From: Natrialba asiatica DSM 12278
Lineage (GTDB): Archaea > Halobacteriota > Halobacteria > Halobacteriales > Natrialbaceae
Reading direction: 5' to 3'
Assembly: GCF_000337555.1 (NCBI RefSeq)
Contig: NZ_AOIO01000021.1
Coordinates: 207,852 to 271,851, forward strand
Length of the DNA stretch: 64,000 nt
Within the stretch, counting starts at the first letter, position 1; each line of letters begins with the position of its first letter. The notes beneath the pieces are model-generated. The model was not told the origin of the DNA. It searched no databases and was given only the letters and a program-made list of their open reading frames with translations. Positions 25,076 to 33,088 of the stretch are shown here, piece by piece. Made by a program: the position numbers and the translations under genes.

Positions 25076-26446
25076 CTAGGCGGCGTCCGCGATTGCCGTC
25101 TCGATGATCGCTTGGGCCTCGGCGACGAGTTCATCGACGGCCTCGCTTTCGGCGTAGAGACGGACGTACGGTTCGGTGCCGCTCGGTCGAACGAGGAGCC
25201 ACGACGCGTCGTCGAACTCGAGGCGGATGCCGTAGTCGGTGTCGACGGTCGCCTCGGAGAACGCTGCGGGCAGTTCGCTCTCGAGCGCCGCCATCACGTC
25301 GGATTTGCGCTGGTCCGGACACTCGACGCTGACCTTCCGATAGGGTCGTTCGGTAACGGGGTCGCGGAGAGCGTCGGTGTCGCCCGCGGCGGCGACCAGC
25401 GCGGCGACGACGGCCGCGCTCGTGACGCCGTCGATCCACCCGCCGAAGGCCGTGTGAATGTGCTTCCAAGGCTCGGCCGCGAAGACGACCTCGGTGAACT
25501 CGTCTCCGGCGGCGCGTTCCCGGGCGATGCCCTCGTGAAGCGCTCCCAGTCGAACGCGTTCGACGCGCCCGCCGGCCCCCCGAACGCGCTCGTCGATTCG
25601 TGCCGAAGCGTTCGGCGTCGTGACGACGACCGGATCGTCGGCGTCGCTCGTGGCTGTATAGTGCGCTGCGACGACGGCGAGAATGGTGTCTTCGTGGATC
25701 ACGTTGCCGTCGGGACCGAGGACGACCAGCCGGTCCGCGTCGCCGTCGTGTGCCAACCCGAGGTCGAACGAGCCGTCCGCGAGGAACCCCGAGAACGACG
25801 AGAGCGTTTCCGGCGTCGGTTTGCTCTCTCGAGCCGGGAAGTGGCCGTCGACGGTCGCGTTTACGCCGACGACGGTCGCGCCGAGGTCGTCGAGGACCTG
25901 CGGCGTCGCGAGCGCGCCGACGCCGTTTCCGCAGTCGACGGCGATCGAAAGGCCGGTGAGGGGCGACTCTCCAAACTCGTCGAACTGGTCGCGAACGTAC
26001 GCAGCGACCGCGGTTCGGTACGATTCGAGTATTTCGAGGTCGTTCGATCGACCCCACTGGTCCCACGCGGATTGCGACGAGTCAGCGTCGATGGCACCCT
26101 CGATGCGCTGTTCGGCGGCGCGGTCGAACTCGACCCCGTCGGCGAAGAGTTTGATGCCGTTATCGGTCGGCGGGTTGTGACTCGCGGTGAGCATGACGCC
26201 CGTTCGTCCTCGCGAGGCAAAGGCGAGCGTCGGCGTCGGCACCTGGCCGAGACGGCACACGTCCGCGCCGGCACTCTCCAGACCGGCTTCCATCGCCGCT
26301 GCCAGTGCCGGTCCCGTTTCGCGTCCGTCACGGCCGACGACGACCGTCTCGCCGGGTTCGCCGACGGCTTGCCCGACCGAGAGGGCGAGCGACGGCGTGA
26401 TCTGCTCGACTGGTCCGCGGATGCCCGCGGTCCCGAATAGTGTCAT
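25076..26446 (-). CDS. Phosphohexomutase-superfamily sugar-phosphate mutase with variant sugar loop
   Basis: Alpha-D-phosphohexomutase fold, 456 residues. The phosphoserine loop is GVMLTASHNPP (Ser89), the metal loop DGDADR (234-239) and the phosphate-binding loop RPSGTEPYVRLY near the end; all are intact, so the enzyme should be active. The sugar-specificity loop, usually G-E-x-S-G-H, reads A-E-P-W-K-H (324-329). This departs from phosphomannomutase, phosphoglucomutase and GlmM. Some archaeal members of the superfamily are phosphopentomutases, and the gene lies next to nucleoside uptake and phosphorolysis genes, so ribose-1-phosphate conversion is a good guess. The ATG at 26446 precedes the usual MxLFGTAGIRG start. 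Confidence 0.85.
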   Translation of the reverse strand: MTLFGTAGIRGPVEQITPSLALSVGQAVGEPGETVVVGRDGRETGPALAAAMEAGLESAGADVCRLGQVPTPTLAFASRGRTGVMLTASHNPPTDNGIKLFADGVEFDRAAEQRIEGAIDADSSQSAWDQWGRSNDLEILESYRTAVAAYVRDQFDEFGESPLTGLSIAVDCGNGVGALATPQVLDDLGATVVGVNATVDGHFPARESKPTPETLSSFSGFLADGSFDLGLAHDGDADRLVVLGPDGNVIHEDTILAVVAAHYTATSDADDPVVVTTPNASARIDERVRGAGGRVERVRLGALHEGIARERAAGDEFTEVVFAAEPWKHIHTAFGGWIDGVTSAAVVAALVAAAGDTDALRDPVTERPYRKVSVECPDQRKSDVMAALESELPAAFSEATVDTDYGIRLEFDDASWLLVRPSGTEPYVRLYAESEAVDELVAEAQAIIETAIADAA

Positions 26447-26518
26447 ACTGGCCCGTTCCGCGAGCAACTACTTATATGACGTGACACGAGCGCTACGCGC
26501 TGGGTCGCACCGGAGCAG

Positions 26519-26908
26519 TCAGGAGACGATGGCACGCCAGCCCGGTTCGTAACAGAGACCGTACGCCGCGGGGAGCGTAACGACCAACAGCGGCGGGACG
26601 AACAGGAGCATGCTGAACGGATCCGGCGGCGCGATGATCGACCCGACGGTGTACGCGGTACCGATACCGATACCGGCCGTGCCGATCAACCGTTCGCGTC
26701 GCGTGGCCGGGTCGCTCCGGTCGGGAAGCCGCCTCCTGTAGATGAGGTACGCAAGGGCGGCGATAGACAGGGTAAAGAAGGTGGCCAATCCCCAGGCACC
26801 TCCGTCCGCTCCGCGAGCGGCAGCATCGGCGCTGACGGCGTAGCTGAGACAGAGTCCAGCCAGCGGGAGCGCGAGGAGGAATACGAACCCAACCAGAACG
26901 AGGCCCAT
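26519..26908 (-). CDS. Small membrane protein of unknown function
   Basis: A 129-residue protein with four probable helices: a first one at 4-26, a second at 39-57, then a basic loop YRRRLPDRSDPATRRER, and two more at 75-92 and 98-115. It appears to be an integral membrane protein, but I do not recognise a family. The ATG at 26908 is the natural start. It lies alone, upstream of the sugar-phosphate mutase on the same strand. Confidence 0.65.
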   Translation of the reverse strand: MGLVLVGFVFLLALPLAGLCLSYAVSADAAARGADGGAWGLATFFTLSIAALAYLIYRRRLPDRSDPATRRERLIGTAGIGIGTAYTVGSIIAPPDPFSMLLFVPPLLVVTLPAAYGLCYEPGWRAIVS

Positions 26909-27024
26909 AGTTTGTAACAGACACGGCGTTAATCGAATAATACTGTTTCGGTCACGGAGTGCGCAGACGCGGTCGTCCGTTCCAACTTGCGGCGAACCGC
27001 GAGCCGAGTTCGTACGCCCGCTGC

Positions 27025-27042
27025 GCTAAAATATATTTTAGC
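27025..27042. promoter_or_regulatory. Perfect 18-bp AT-rich palindrome before the proteasome operon
   Basis: The sequence GCTAAAATATATTTTAGC is its own reverse complement and lies about 43 bp before the first start codon (27085). It contains a TATA element, so a protein bound here would block transcription factor binding. The first gene has a weak ribosome binding site gagg before its ATG, which fits a transcript that starts about 25 bp after the palindrome. Confidence 0.6.
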
Positions 27043-27084
27043 TAACACCTATTCCGACGGGGACCCTCGATTCTCACGAGGATA

Positions 27085-27750
27085 ATGCACGGGACAGACT
27101 CCAACGGAATCGTTACGACAGGCACGACGACGGTCGGCCTCGTCGGCGCGGACGGCGTCGTCCTCGCAGCCGACAGCCGAGCGAGTCTCGGCGGCCGATT
27201 CGTCACGAACCGCACGGCCCGAAAGGTCGTCCCCGTCGACGACCGAACAGCGCTCACCTTCGCCGGCAGCGTCGGCGACGCCCAGTCGTTCGTCCGCCGC
27301 CTCCGCGCCGAACTCGCGCTGTACGACATGGATCACGAACCCGGCGCGTCGGTCGACACCGCGGCGACGGTCGCCGCCGATCTCATCCGCCGCGAGGAAA
27401 CTCCCCAACTCGAACTCGTTCTGGGCGGCGTCGTTCCCGATCCGACGGTCTACCAGATCGACCCCGCTGGCGGTGTCATGGACGCTCCTATCGCCGCCAG
27501 CGGGAGCGGAATGCAACTCGCCTACGGCTACCTGGAGGACGCACACGACCCCGAACGGTCGGTTGCGGAACTCCGAGCCGTCGCCGCGATGGCCGTTCGA
27601 AACGCAACCGAGCGCGACACCGCGAGCGGCGACGGCATGACCATCGCGACGATTACCGCAGACGAACTCGAACGCGAGCAGTACGACGGCATCGAACGCG
27701 CCGTTTCCGCCGCTACCAGCCGGACCACAGACTCGGAGGTGGTGCGATGA
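27085..27750 (+). CDS. psmB: Proteasome beta subunit (second, alpha-linked copy)
   Basis: Catalytic subunit of a 20S proteasome, 221 residues. A short propeptide of 13 residues ends with Gly before TTTVGLVGADG, so autocatalysis should expose Thr14 as the nucleophile. The other catalytic residues are present: Asp30 in AADSRAS, the Lys in ARKVVPVDD, and the Asp and Ser in RDTASGDG. The protein should therefore be active. Its TGA overlaps the alpha gene by four bases. In Haloferax the main proteasome genes are not linked in this way, so this is probably an additional, divergent set. Confidence 0.9.
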   Translation: MHGTDSNGIVTTGTTTVGLVGADGVVLAADSRASLGGRFVTNRTARKVVPVDDRTALTFAGSVGDAQSFVRRLRAELALYDMDHEPGASVDTAATVAADLIRREETPQLELVLGGVVPDPTVYQIDPAGGVMDAPIAASGSGMQLAYGYLEDAHDPERSVAELRAVAAMAVRNATERDTASGDGMTIATITADELEREQYDGIERAVSAATSRTTDSEVVR

Positions 27751-28598
27751 ACACGAGTTCACGTCAGCGGGCCTACGATCGCGGGCACACGATCTTCTCT
27801 CCTGACGGCCGGCTCTACCAGGTCGAGTACGCCCGCGAGGCGGTCGAACGCGGCTCCCCGAGCGTCGGCGTCGTGACGAGCGAGGGCGTCGTCCTCGCGG
27901 CGCGCAAGCGCGTCCGGTCGCCGCTGCTCGAACCGGATTCGGTCGAGAAGATCCACCGCGTCGACGACCACCTCGCCGTCGCGACCGCCGGCCACGCCGC
28001 CGACGCGCGGCAACTCGTCGAGGCGGCCCGCAAGCGCTGCCAGCAGCACCGGCTGCAGTACGGCGAACCGATCGGCGTCTCGGTCCTCGCGAGCGACCTC
28101 GCGGATCACATCCAGGAGCAGACCCAGTCCGGCGGGACGCGACCCTACGGGGCTGCGGTGCTCGTCGGGGGTGTCGATCCGGGTCCAGGCCCGAATTCCT
28201 CCCCCACACCCGACGACCGATCCGCCGACGAAACCGAGCGCGAGCGCGAGTCAGCCACCGAACGGACCGTCCAGCCAGCACTCTACGAGGTCGATCCGGG
28301 CGGCACGTTCTACGGCTGGCGCGGAACCGCCATCGGCGACGGCACCGCCGAGATCCGGTCGTTCCTCGAGACCGAACTCGACGGCGGCGACAGTACCGCC
28401 GCAACTCCCGATCTGACCCGGGATCGCGGGCTCTCGATTGCTCTCGACGCGCTCGCAACCACAGCCGCGGACGACCGCCCGATCTCAGCGTCGACAGTCA
28501 CGGCCCGCGTTCTCGGACCGGAATCGGATTCGGGACAGTCGACCCCAGTCGGCGACGACGAACTCGAACGGGTACTCGCCGCGCTCGAATCGGACTGA
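27747..28598 (+). CDS. psmA: Divergent proteasome alpha subunit with an acidic insertion
   Basis: Outer-ring subunit of the 20S proteasome, 283 residues. The N-terminal gate region YDRGHTIFSPDGRLYQVEYA is canonical, followed by RKRVRSPLLEPDSVEKI and GGTRPYGAAVLVGGVD. Between residues 145 and 177 there is a low-complexity acidic insertion (from PGPGPNSSPTPDD onward) that normal alpha subunits lack, and the C-terminus is long. The ATG at 27747 overlaps psmB, and a strong ggaggt sequence lies just upstream (27735-27740). Tight coupling means equal amounts of both subunits and suggests that they form their own particle. Confidence 0.88.
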   Translation: MNTSSRQRAYDRGHTIFSPDGRLYQVEYAREAVERGSPSVGVVTSEGVVLAARKRVRSPLLEPDSVEKIHRVDDHLAVATAGHAADARQLVEAARKRCQQHRLQYGEPIGVSVLASDLADHIQEQTQSGGTRPYGAAVLVGGVDPGPGPNSSPTPDDRSADETERERESATERTVQPALYEVDPGGTFYGWRGTAIGDGTAEIRSFLETELDGGDSTAATPDLTRDRGLSIALDALATTAADDRPISASTVTARVLGPESDSGQSTPVGDDELERVLAALESD

Positions 28599-28603
28599 GC
28601 GGG

Positions 28604-29665
28604 TCACTTCGCGGTCTCCGCCTCTTTCGCCGATTCTGCCGTCTCTGCCGTTTCCGTCCCGTCCGACGATGGTGCCGTCTCCGACGACGCCCGCTGCGTA
28701 TCGACCACCGCGACCTGTTCGTCGACGTACAACGCGAGCACCGAGTCGTCGAGTTCAACCACGACGCGGACGGCGAGCGGGTCCTCGGAGAGCACCGCCT
28801 CGGCCCACTCGTGGCCGACGTTCCAGATCGGGCGGTCGCGCACGTCCCGGTCGTGATCGTCGTAGAACGAGACGACGGCCGGGTGCGAGAGCAACGAGAG
28901 TGCGACGGGCGCACGCAGCGTCATCCCGCAGCGCGAACAGCTGAACTCGGCCTGGACGTGGTCGGTGTGCTCGGCTGGAAGCAAGTCTTCGGTCGACGAC
29001 GAGAGCGTCGCGAGCCGAGCATCGACCGCGCCGCTGCAGTCGGGACAGACGCCGTCGCGCATGAGCGAGAGCCGGTGTCTGTGGTGGCGGTCGAAGGCGG
29101 CCGGAAACGCCGCGCCGTGGGAGTCGAGCCCGGCGGGCGGAAAGCCGAGCCGAAGGAGCCGTCGGTCGCAGTGCCCGCAGCTCACCGTTACTCTGTTATC
29201 GGTCGCCTGCGCCGTCAGCGCCGCCCGGCCACAGAACGGACAGTCGTCGTCGAGTTCGGTCGGCGGATGATCGACCCGTTGGGTGTACGTTCCGGTGGCG
29301 ATCGCTCGCGCGATCCGCTCGCCGGCGTAGGTGAGTTCGTAGCCCTCGGACTCCGTTTCGCCGTTCCACGCCTCGTCTCCGGCCTCCACCTTTCGGAGGT
29401 ACGGCCCGACGAGTTCGTCCAAGTGATAGGCGAACCCGGCGGTGGTGTCGACCTCGGAGGCGTCGAAGAGTGCCGAGAAGGTGGGCGTCGAAGGCGTGGC
29501 TTCAGTGGAGTCAGTATCGTTCCCATCGCCGAACTCGAGCATCGTCTCGAGAATCCCCATCCGGATCTCGTTGCCGAGCGCCTGGAAGGCGTCGCTCGGG
29601 TCTGAGACGCGGTCGCTGGGCTCGGGAGAAGCGGTCGGTAATTCCTCTCCGTCCTCTGCGGACAT
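28604..29665 (-). CDS. HTH transcription regulator with zinc-binding domain
   Basis: A 353-residue haloarchaeal regulator. The N-terminal part is an ArsR-like winged helix (DAFQALGNEIRMGILETMLE, VDTTAGFAYHLDELVGPYLRK, YELTYAGERIARAIA). The middle holds three pairs of C-x2-C: CPFCG with CGHC, CPDC, and CSRCG, likely zinc ribbons. A further domain of about 80 residues follows and the C-terminus is an acidic low-complexity tail. The protein should bind DNA, but the signal and target are unknown. It converges with the proteasome operon with only 5 bp between the stops. The ATG at 29665 is the natural start. Confidence 0.8.
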   Translation of the reverse strand: MSAEDGEELPTASPEPSDRVSDPSDAFQALGNEIRMGILETMLEFGDGNDTDSTEATPSTPTFSALFDASEVDTTAGFAYHLDELVGPYLRKVEAGDEAWNGETESEGYELTYAGERIARAIATGTYTQRVDHPPTELDDDCPFCGRAALTAQATDNRVTVSCGHCDRRLLRLGFPPAGLDSHGAAFPAAFDRHHRHRLSLMRDGVCPDCSGAVDARLATLSSSTEDLLPAEHTDHVQAEFSCSRCGMTLRAPVALSLLSHPAVVSFYDDHDRDVRDRPIWNVGHEWAEAVLSEDPLAVRVVVELDDSVLALYVDEQVAVVDTQRASSETAPSSDGTETAETAESAKEAETAK

Positions 29666-29706
29666 AGGATACCGTACACTTGGGCTGCGTGGAGAAGTAG
29701 CTTCGT

Positions 29707-30222
29707 TTATCCCCGGTGTTTTTCCTTCTCGAGTACCCGCACGCGTTCGATTCCGGTCTCCGGATACTGGCCGCTCTCATCTTTCTCGACGGCCTTGACC
29801 ATATCCCAGACGACGTTGAGGCCGGTCGTGACGCCCTCGAGCGCCTCCATCTCGCAGCCGGTCTTGCCCGTCGTCTCGACCGACACCGCGAGTTCGATGC
29901 GATCCTCGGCGATCGAGAACTCGGTGTCGACGTTCGTGATCGGGATCTGGTGGCACATCGGGATCGCCTCCCAGGTGTGTTTGACGGCCTGGATCGCGCC
30001 GATACGGGCGGTCGCAAGCACGTCGCCCTTGCCGATTTCGTCTTCGCGGATGGCCTCGACAGTCGACTCTCGCAGCCGGATTTCGCCCGCCGCGACGGCC
30101 CGGCGCTCGCTGTCCGGTTTGTCGCCGACATCGACCATCTGCACGTCGCCGTCGTCGGTGGTGTGCGTGAGATCGCCGGCACCGGCGTCCTCGCCGTCCG
30201 CAGGCGGTGAATCGTCAGTCAT
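29707..30222 (-). CDS. moaC: Cyclic pyranopterin monophosphate synthase MoaC
   Basis: Second step of molybdenum cofactor synthesis: conversion of the MoaA product to cyclic pyranopterin monophosphate. The 171-residue protein has an acidic N-terminal extension of about 27 residues before the typical MVDVGDKP, the motif TWEAIPMCHQIPIT and the catalytic region TGKTGCEMEALEGVTTGL. All active-site parts are present. The ATG at 30222 lies inside the end of the NAD(P)HX repair gene (8-base overlap), so the two are expressed together. Confidence 0.95.
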   Translation of the reverse strand: MTDDSPPADGEDAGAGDLTHTTDDGDVQMVDVGDKPDSERRAVAAGEIRLRESTVEAIREDEIGKGDVLATARIGAIQAVKHTWEAIPMCHQIPITNVDTEFSIAEDRIELAVSVETTGKTGCEMEALEGVTTGLNVVWDMVKAVEKDESGQYPETGIERVRVLEKEKHRG

Positions 30223-31684
30223 CGGTTCCACCCTCGTTCCAGAGTGCCTTGGGAATTTCCTCGAGAACCTCCGAGGCGAGGAAGCCGAACTCGCGTGACG
30301 CCGCCAGGCGTTCGCCGGCGACGCCGTTGACTTGCGCACCGGCGGCGGCCGCGTCGAGCGGATCGGCGTGTTCCACGAGCGCGGCGACGATGCCGGTGAG
30401 CACGTCGCCCGTCCCGCCGACTTTCATCCCCGCCGTTCCCGAGCGGCTGAGTCGCGTGCGCTCGCCGTCCGTCGCCACGTCCGTCGCTCCCTTCGCGAGG
30501 ACGACGTGTCCCAGGTCGGCTGCAAAGGCCTCGATCTCGTCCGCGGCGTCCTGCAGGTCGTCAACGTCGGGGCCGCCCATCCCGGCGAGTTCACCGCGGT
30601 TGGGCGTACAGATCAGCGTCGCCTCGGTCTCGAGATCCGGGACGACCGAGAGCGCGTCGGCGTCGACGACTGCGGGGCCGGTGTAGGAGTCGAGGAACTG
30701 GCGGGTAGCCGCGAGCGTCTCGTCGGCGGTGCCGAGTCCCGGGCCGAGGATCACCACGTCGTCGTAGCGTTCGGCGGTGTCGACGAGGTCGTCGACCTGG
30801 TCGGGCGTTAGGCGGTCGCTCTCGTAGGACTGGACGATCAGGTCCTCGGCGTAACCCTGGATCTCGCCGGCGACGGACTCGGGCGCGGCGACGAAGGAGA
30901 GGACCATCCCGGCCCGGAGCGCGGACTGGGCGGCCAGCGCCGGCGCGCCGGTGTAGGGACCGCCGCCGACGACGAAGGCCCGGCCGCCCCGGTCGTCGGG
31001 CCGGGCAAGGCGCACGTCGCCGGGACCGGTGAATCGCTCCGCCGCCGCGGGGATGCCGATGTCGACGACGGTCACGTCCGCGTCGAGCGCCGAGAGGCCG
31101 GGTTTGGTATCGTGGAAGGTGACGACGCGGTCGCCCTCGACGGCGTTTGCTGCGAGCGGCTTCTCCGAGCCGCGGTCGCCGTCGTCCGCGCCGGCAGCGG
31201 CGTTCGCGTCGAATCCGGACGGGACGTCGACCGACACGACGGTCGCGTCGGCCTCGTTGATCGCTCGCGCCGCCGTCGTCTCGGGCTCCCGGAGGTCGCC
31301 GCTGATCCCCGTCCCGAGCATCGCGTCGACGATCACGTCGCACTCCGGCACCTCGAACGCTCCGGAGTCGGTCACCTCGCGGGCGTCGTACCCCGCCCGC
31401 TGAAGCGCCGCCCAGTTTTGCCGGGCGATCTCGGTCCCGATCGTCTCGGCGCGGCCGAGCAGGAGCGTCGTCACGCTGAACTCGTCCAGGAATCGGGCGG
31501 CGACGAACGCGTCCCCGCCGTTGTTGCCGCGGCCGGCGACGATCACAACGCTTGCGTCCGGCTCTGCGACCTCCCGAACGACGCGGGCGACGGCGTTCCC
31601 GCTCGACTCCATCAACTGCTTTCGCGGAACGCCGAGCGCCGCGGCGTTCGCGTCGACGGCGGCCATTCGTTCGCCTGTAATCAT
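30215..31684 (-). CDS. nnrD: Bifunctional NAD(P)H-hydrate epimerase / ADP-dependent dehydratase
   Basis: Repairs hydrated NADH and NADPH. The 489-residue protein joins an N-terminal YjeF-type epimerase (GRGNNGGDAFVAARFL, MLGTGISGDLREP) with a C-terminal ribokinase-like dehydratase (VILGPGLGTADETLA, CTPNRGELAGMGG, GGTGDVLTGIVAAL). Both halves keep their main motifs, so both activities are expected. The order is as in the fused bacterial and archaeal Nnr proteins. The start MITGERMAAVDANA at 31684 is typical for the family. moaC overlaps its 3' end. Confidence 0.94.
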   Translation of the reverse strand: MITGERMAAVDANAAALGVPRKQLMESSGNAVARVVREVAEPDASVVIVAGRGNNGGDAFVAARFLDEFSVTTLLLGRAETIGTEIARQNWAALQRAGYDAREVTDSGAFEVPECDVIVDAMLGTGISGDLREPETTAARAINEADATVVSVDVPSGFDANAAAGADDGDRGSEKPLAANAVEGDRVVTFHDTKPGLSALDADVTVVDIGIPAAAERFTGPGDVRLARPDDRGGRAFVVGGGPYTGAPALAAQSALRAGMVLSFVAAPESVAGEIQGYAEDLIVQSYESDRLTPDQVDDLVDTAERYDDVVILGPGLGTADETLAATRQFLDSYTGPAVVDADALSVVPDLETEATLICTPNRGELAGMGGPDVDDLQDAADEIEAFAADLGHVVLAKGATDVATDGERTRLSRSGTAGMKVGGTGDVLTGIVAALVEHADPLDAAAAGAQVNGVAGERLAASREFGFLASEVLEEIPKALWNEGGTDD

Positions 31685-31759
31685 GGGCGAGCGTTCGACG
31701 GGCCGACCGTTGAAGATTGCGGACGACACCCTCAATATCCTCGATCACCTCTCGTAGAC

Positions 31760-32257
31760 GTGAACGTCTTCTGGCTCGACGAGGACTCGCGACTCGCGGC
31801 GCGCTATCATTGCGATCAGCACGTCAACAAGTTGCTACTCGAGGCCGCGCAAGTCCTCTGTACGGCGGCCCGCGAGAACGGGTACGACGCCGAGTTCTGC
31901 TATCGGTCGACCCACGTCAACCACCCGGTCACGAAGTGGGCGACGGAATCGCGGGCGAACTGGCTGCGCCTGCGCGAGCACGCCGCGGCGCTCAACGCCG
32001 AGTTCACCGAGCGCTACGAGAAGGACGAGGACCACGCGAGTTGGCAGGTCATCGAGCGGATCGACCCGGATCGAATCGAATTCCCGTCCGCGGAACCGAC
32101 GCCGCGGCCGCAGGCGATGCCCGACGAGTACAAGCGTCCCGGCGACCCGGTCGCCGCCTACCGCGCCTACTACGCCGGCGAGAAGGCCGAGTGGGCGGAG
32201 TGGCAGTATACGGACGAACCGCCGTGGCTCGCGGCGTCTCTCGCCGAAACGGCCTGA
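31760..32257 (+). CDS. Homologue of a protein family common in large phages, function unknown
   Basis: A 165-residue protein starting with GTG: VNVFWLDEDSRLAARYHCDQ, then HVNKLLLEAAQVLCTA, THVNHPVTKWATESRANW and the end MPDEYKRPGDPVAAYRAYYA. From memory, a family with the pattern C-D-K-H-V-x-K-M-x-L-E-x-A-Q, then T-H-x-N-H-P, and P-D-x-Y-K near the end is widespread in marine T4-like phages and some bacteria without a proven function. Conserved His and Cys residues suggest a metal or catalytic site. It starts 75 bp from the divergent NAD(P)HX repair gene. Confidence 0.7.
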   Translation: MNVFWLDEDSRLAARYHCDQHVNKLLLEAAQVLCTAARENGYDAEFCYRSTHVNHPVTKWATESRANWLRLREHAAALNAEFTERYEKDEDHASWQVIERIDPDRIEFPSAEPTPRPQAMPDEYKRPGDPVAAYRAYYAGEKAEWAEWQYTDEPPWLAASLAETA

Positions 32258-32273
32258 CATACCCCGAACTCCG

Positions 32274-32558
32274 TCAGTACCGAATCTCGAATCCGTCCTC
32301 GCCCTCCGGGTCGTCGAACTCGGCGTCGACAGCCTCGACGTCGGCGGCCGGACTGCCCGTGTGACACCACTCGACCATCGACTCGACGGCGTCTTCGGGA
32401 CCCTCGAAGACCGCTTCGACGCGGCCGTCGTCGAGGTTCTTCACCCAGCCGTCGATTCCCCTCTCTCGAGCCGTATCGCGCGTGTTCGCCCGGTAGTAGA
32501 CGCCCTGGACCGTTCCCGACACGAAGACGCGGGCTCGCGTTCGCGTTGTGTCTGCCAT
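32274..32558 (-). CDS. acyP: Acylphosphatase
   Basis: Hydrolyses acyl phosphates. The 94-residue protein has the catalytic pattern ARVFVSGTVQGVYYRANTRD, with the Arg of the V-Q-G-V-x-Y-R loop, and the Asn of WVKNLDDGRVEAVFEG. Length and order match the family exactly. The C-terminus is acidic, as usual in haloarchaea. The ATG at 32558 is the only good start. It converges with the phage-type gene at 31760-32257 after 16 bp. Confidence 0.95.
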   Translation of the reverse strand: MADTTRTRARVFVSGTVQGVYYRANTRDTARERGIDGWVKNLDDGRVEAVFEGPEDAVESMVEWCHTGSPAADVEAVDAEFDDPEGEDGFEIRY

Positions 32559-32614
32559 GTGCGGGGGCTCGACTGCGAGCGGCAAAAATCCCGTCGTCTG
32601 CGATTCCTCGCGTC

Positions 32615-32947
32615 CTACCGTTCGCGTTCGGGTTCTCGTTCGTAGCGTTGCGACCCGACGATCATCCAGCCTGCCAGTGCGATCACGGCGACACCAAACG
32701 CGATCCAGGCGACATCGGTTCCGGTGCCGTCGGCCGGCTCGGTGAACTCGACGAGTGCGAGGACGACGAGGAGCCCGGCGACGGCGAGCGCGTTCGTCCC
32801 GATGAACGAAGCCAGCCCCTCCTCGTCGGTGACGCGGTCCGGGTCGTAGCCCGCGATCAGTTCGACCCGCCCGAAGTACGTGATCAGAATCCCGAGTGCG
32901 CCGACGAACGCGCCACACGCGAGGAGAACGACGGAGCCGATACTCAT
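32615..32947 (-). CDS. DUF3784-like small membrane protein
   Basis: A 110-residue protein with three helices. The segment GILITYFGRVELIAGYDPDR followed by VTDEEGLASFIGTNALAVAG resembles DUF3784, a family in which the middle loop with Y-D joins the first two helices. The function is unknown. The ATG at 32947 gives a start right before the first helix. It lies upstream of acyP on the same strand with a 56-bp gap. Confidence 0.7.
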   Translation of the reverse strand: MSIGSVVLLACGAFVGALGILITYFGRVELIAGYDPDRVTDEEGLASFIGTNALAVAGLLVVLALVEFTEPADGTGTDVAWIAFGVAVIALAGWMIVGSQRYEREPERER

Positions 32948-33088
32948 ACAGAGTACCCGATCGCGATCCAACAAAAGAGCTGCTACCCGCCGTCGAATCG
33001 CCGGGTGAATTTGCCGACCGGTCACCCTGTTTCCCACTCGGTCAGTCGTCGAGAGCGAGACCGGCCGCGCCGAACTCGAATACCCGAA

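Noticed and set aside
24911..26440. A 509-codon plus-strand frame over the sugar-phosphate mutase
   Set aside because: It is antisense to a gene with intact catalytic motifs; only a mirror of codon bias.
27085..28598. Possibility that the proteasome pair is inactive or bacterial HslV-like
   Set aside because: The beta subunit has the full set of Thr, Asp, Lys and Ser residues and an archaeal propeptide, and an alpha subunit is present, so it is an archaeal 20S type and likely active.
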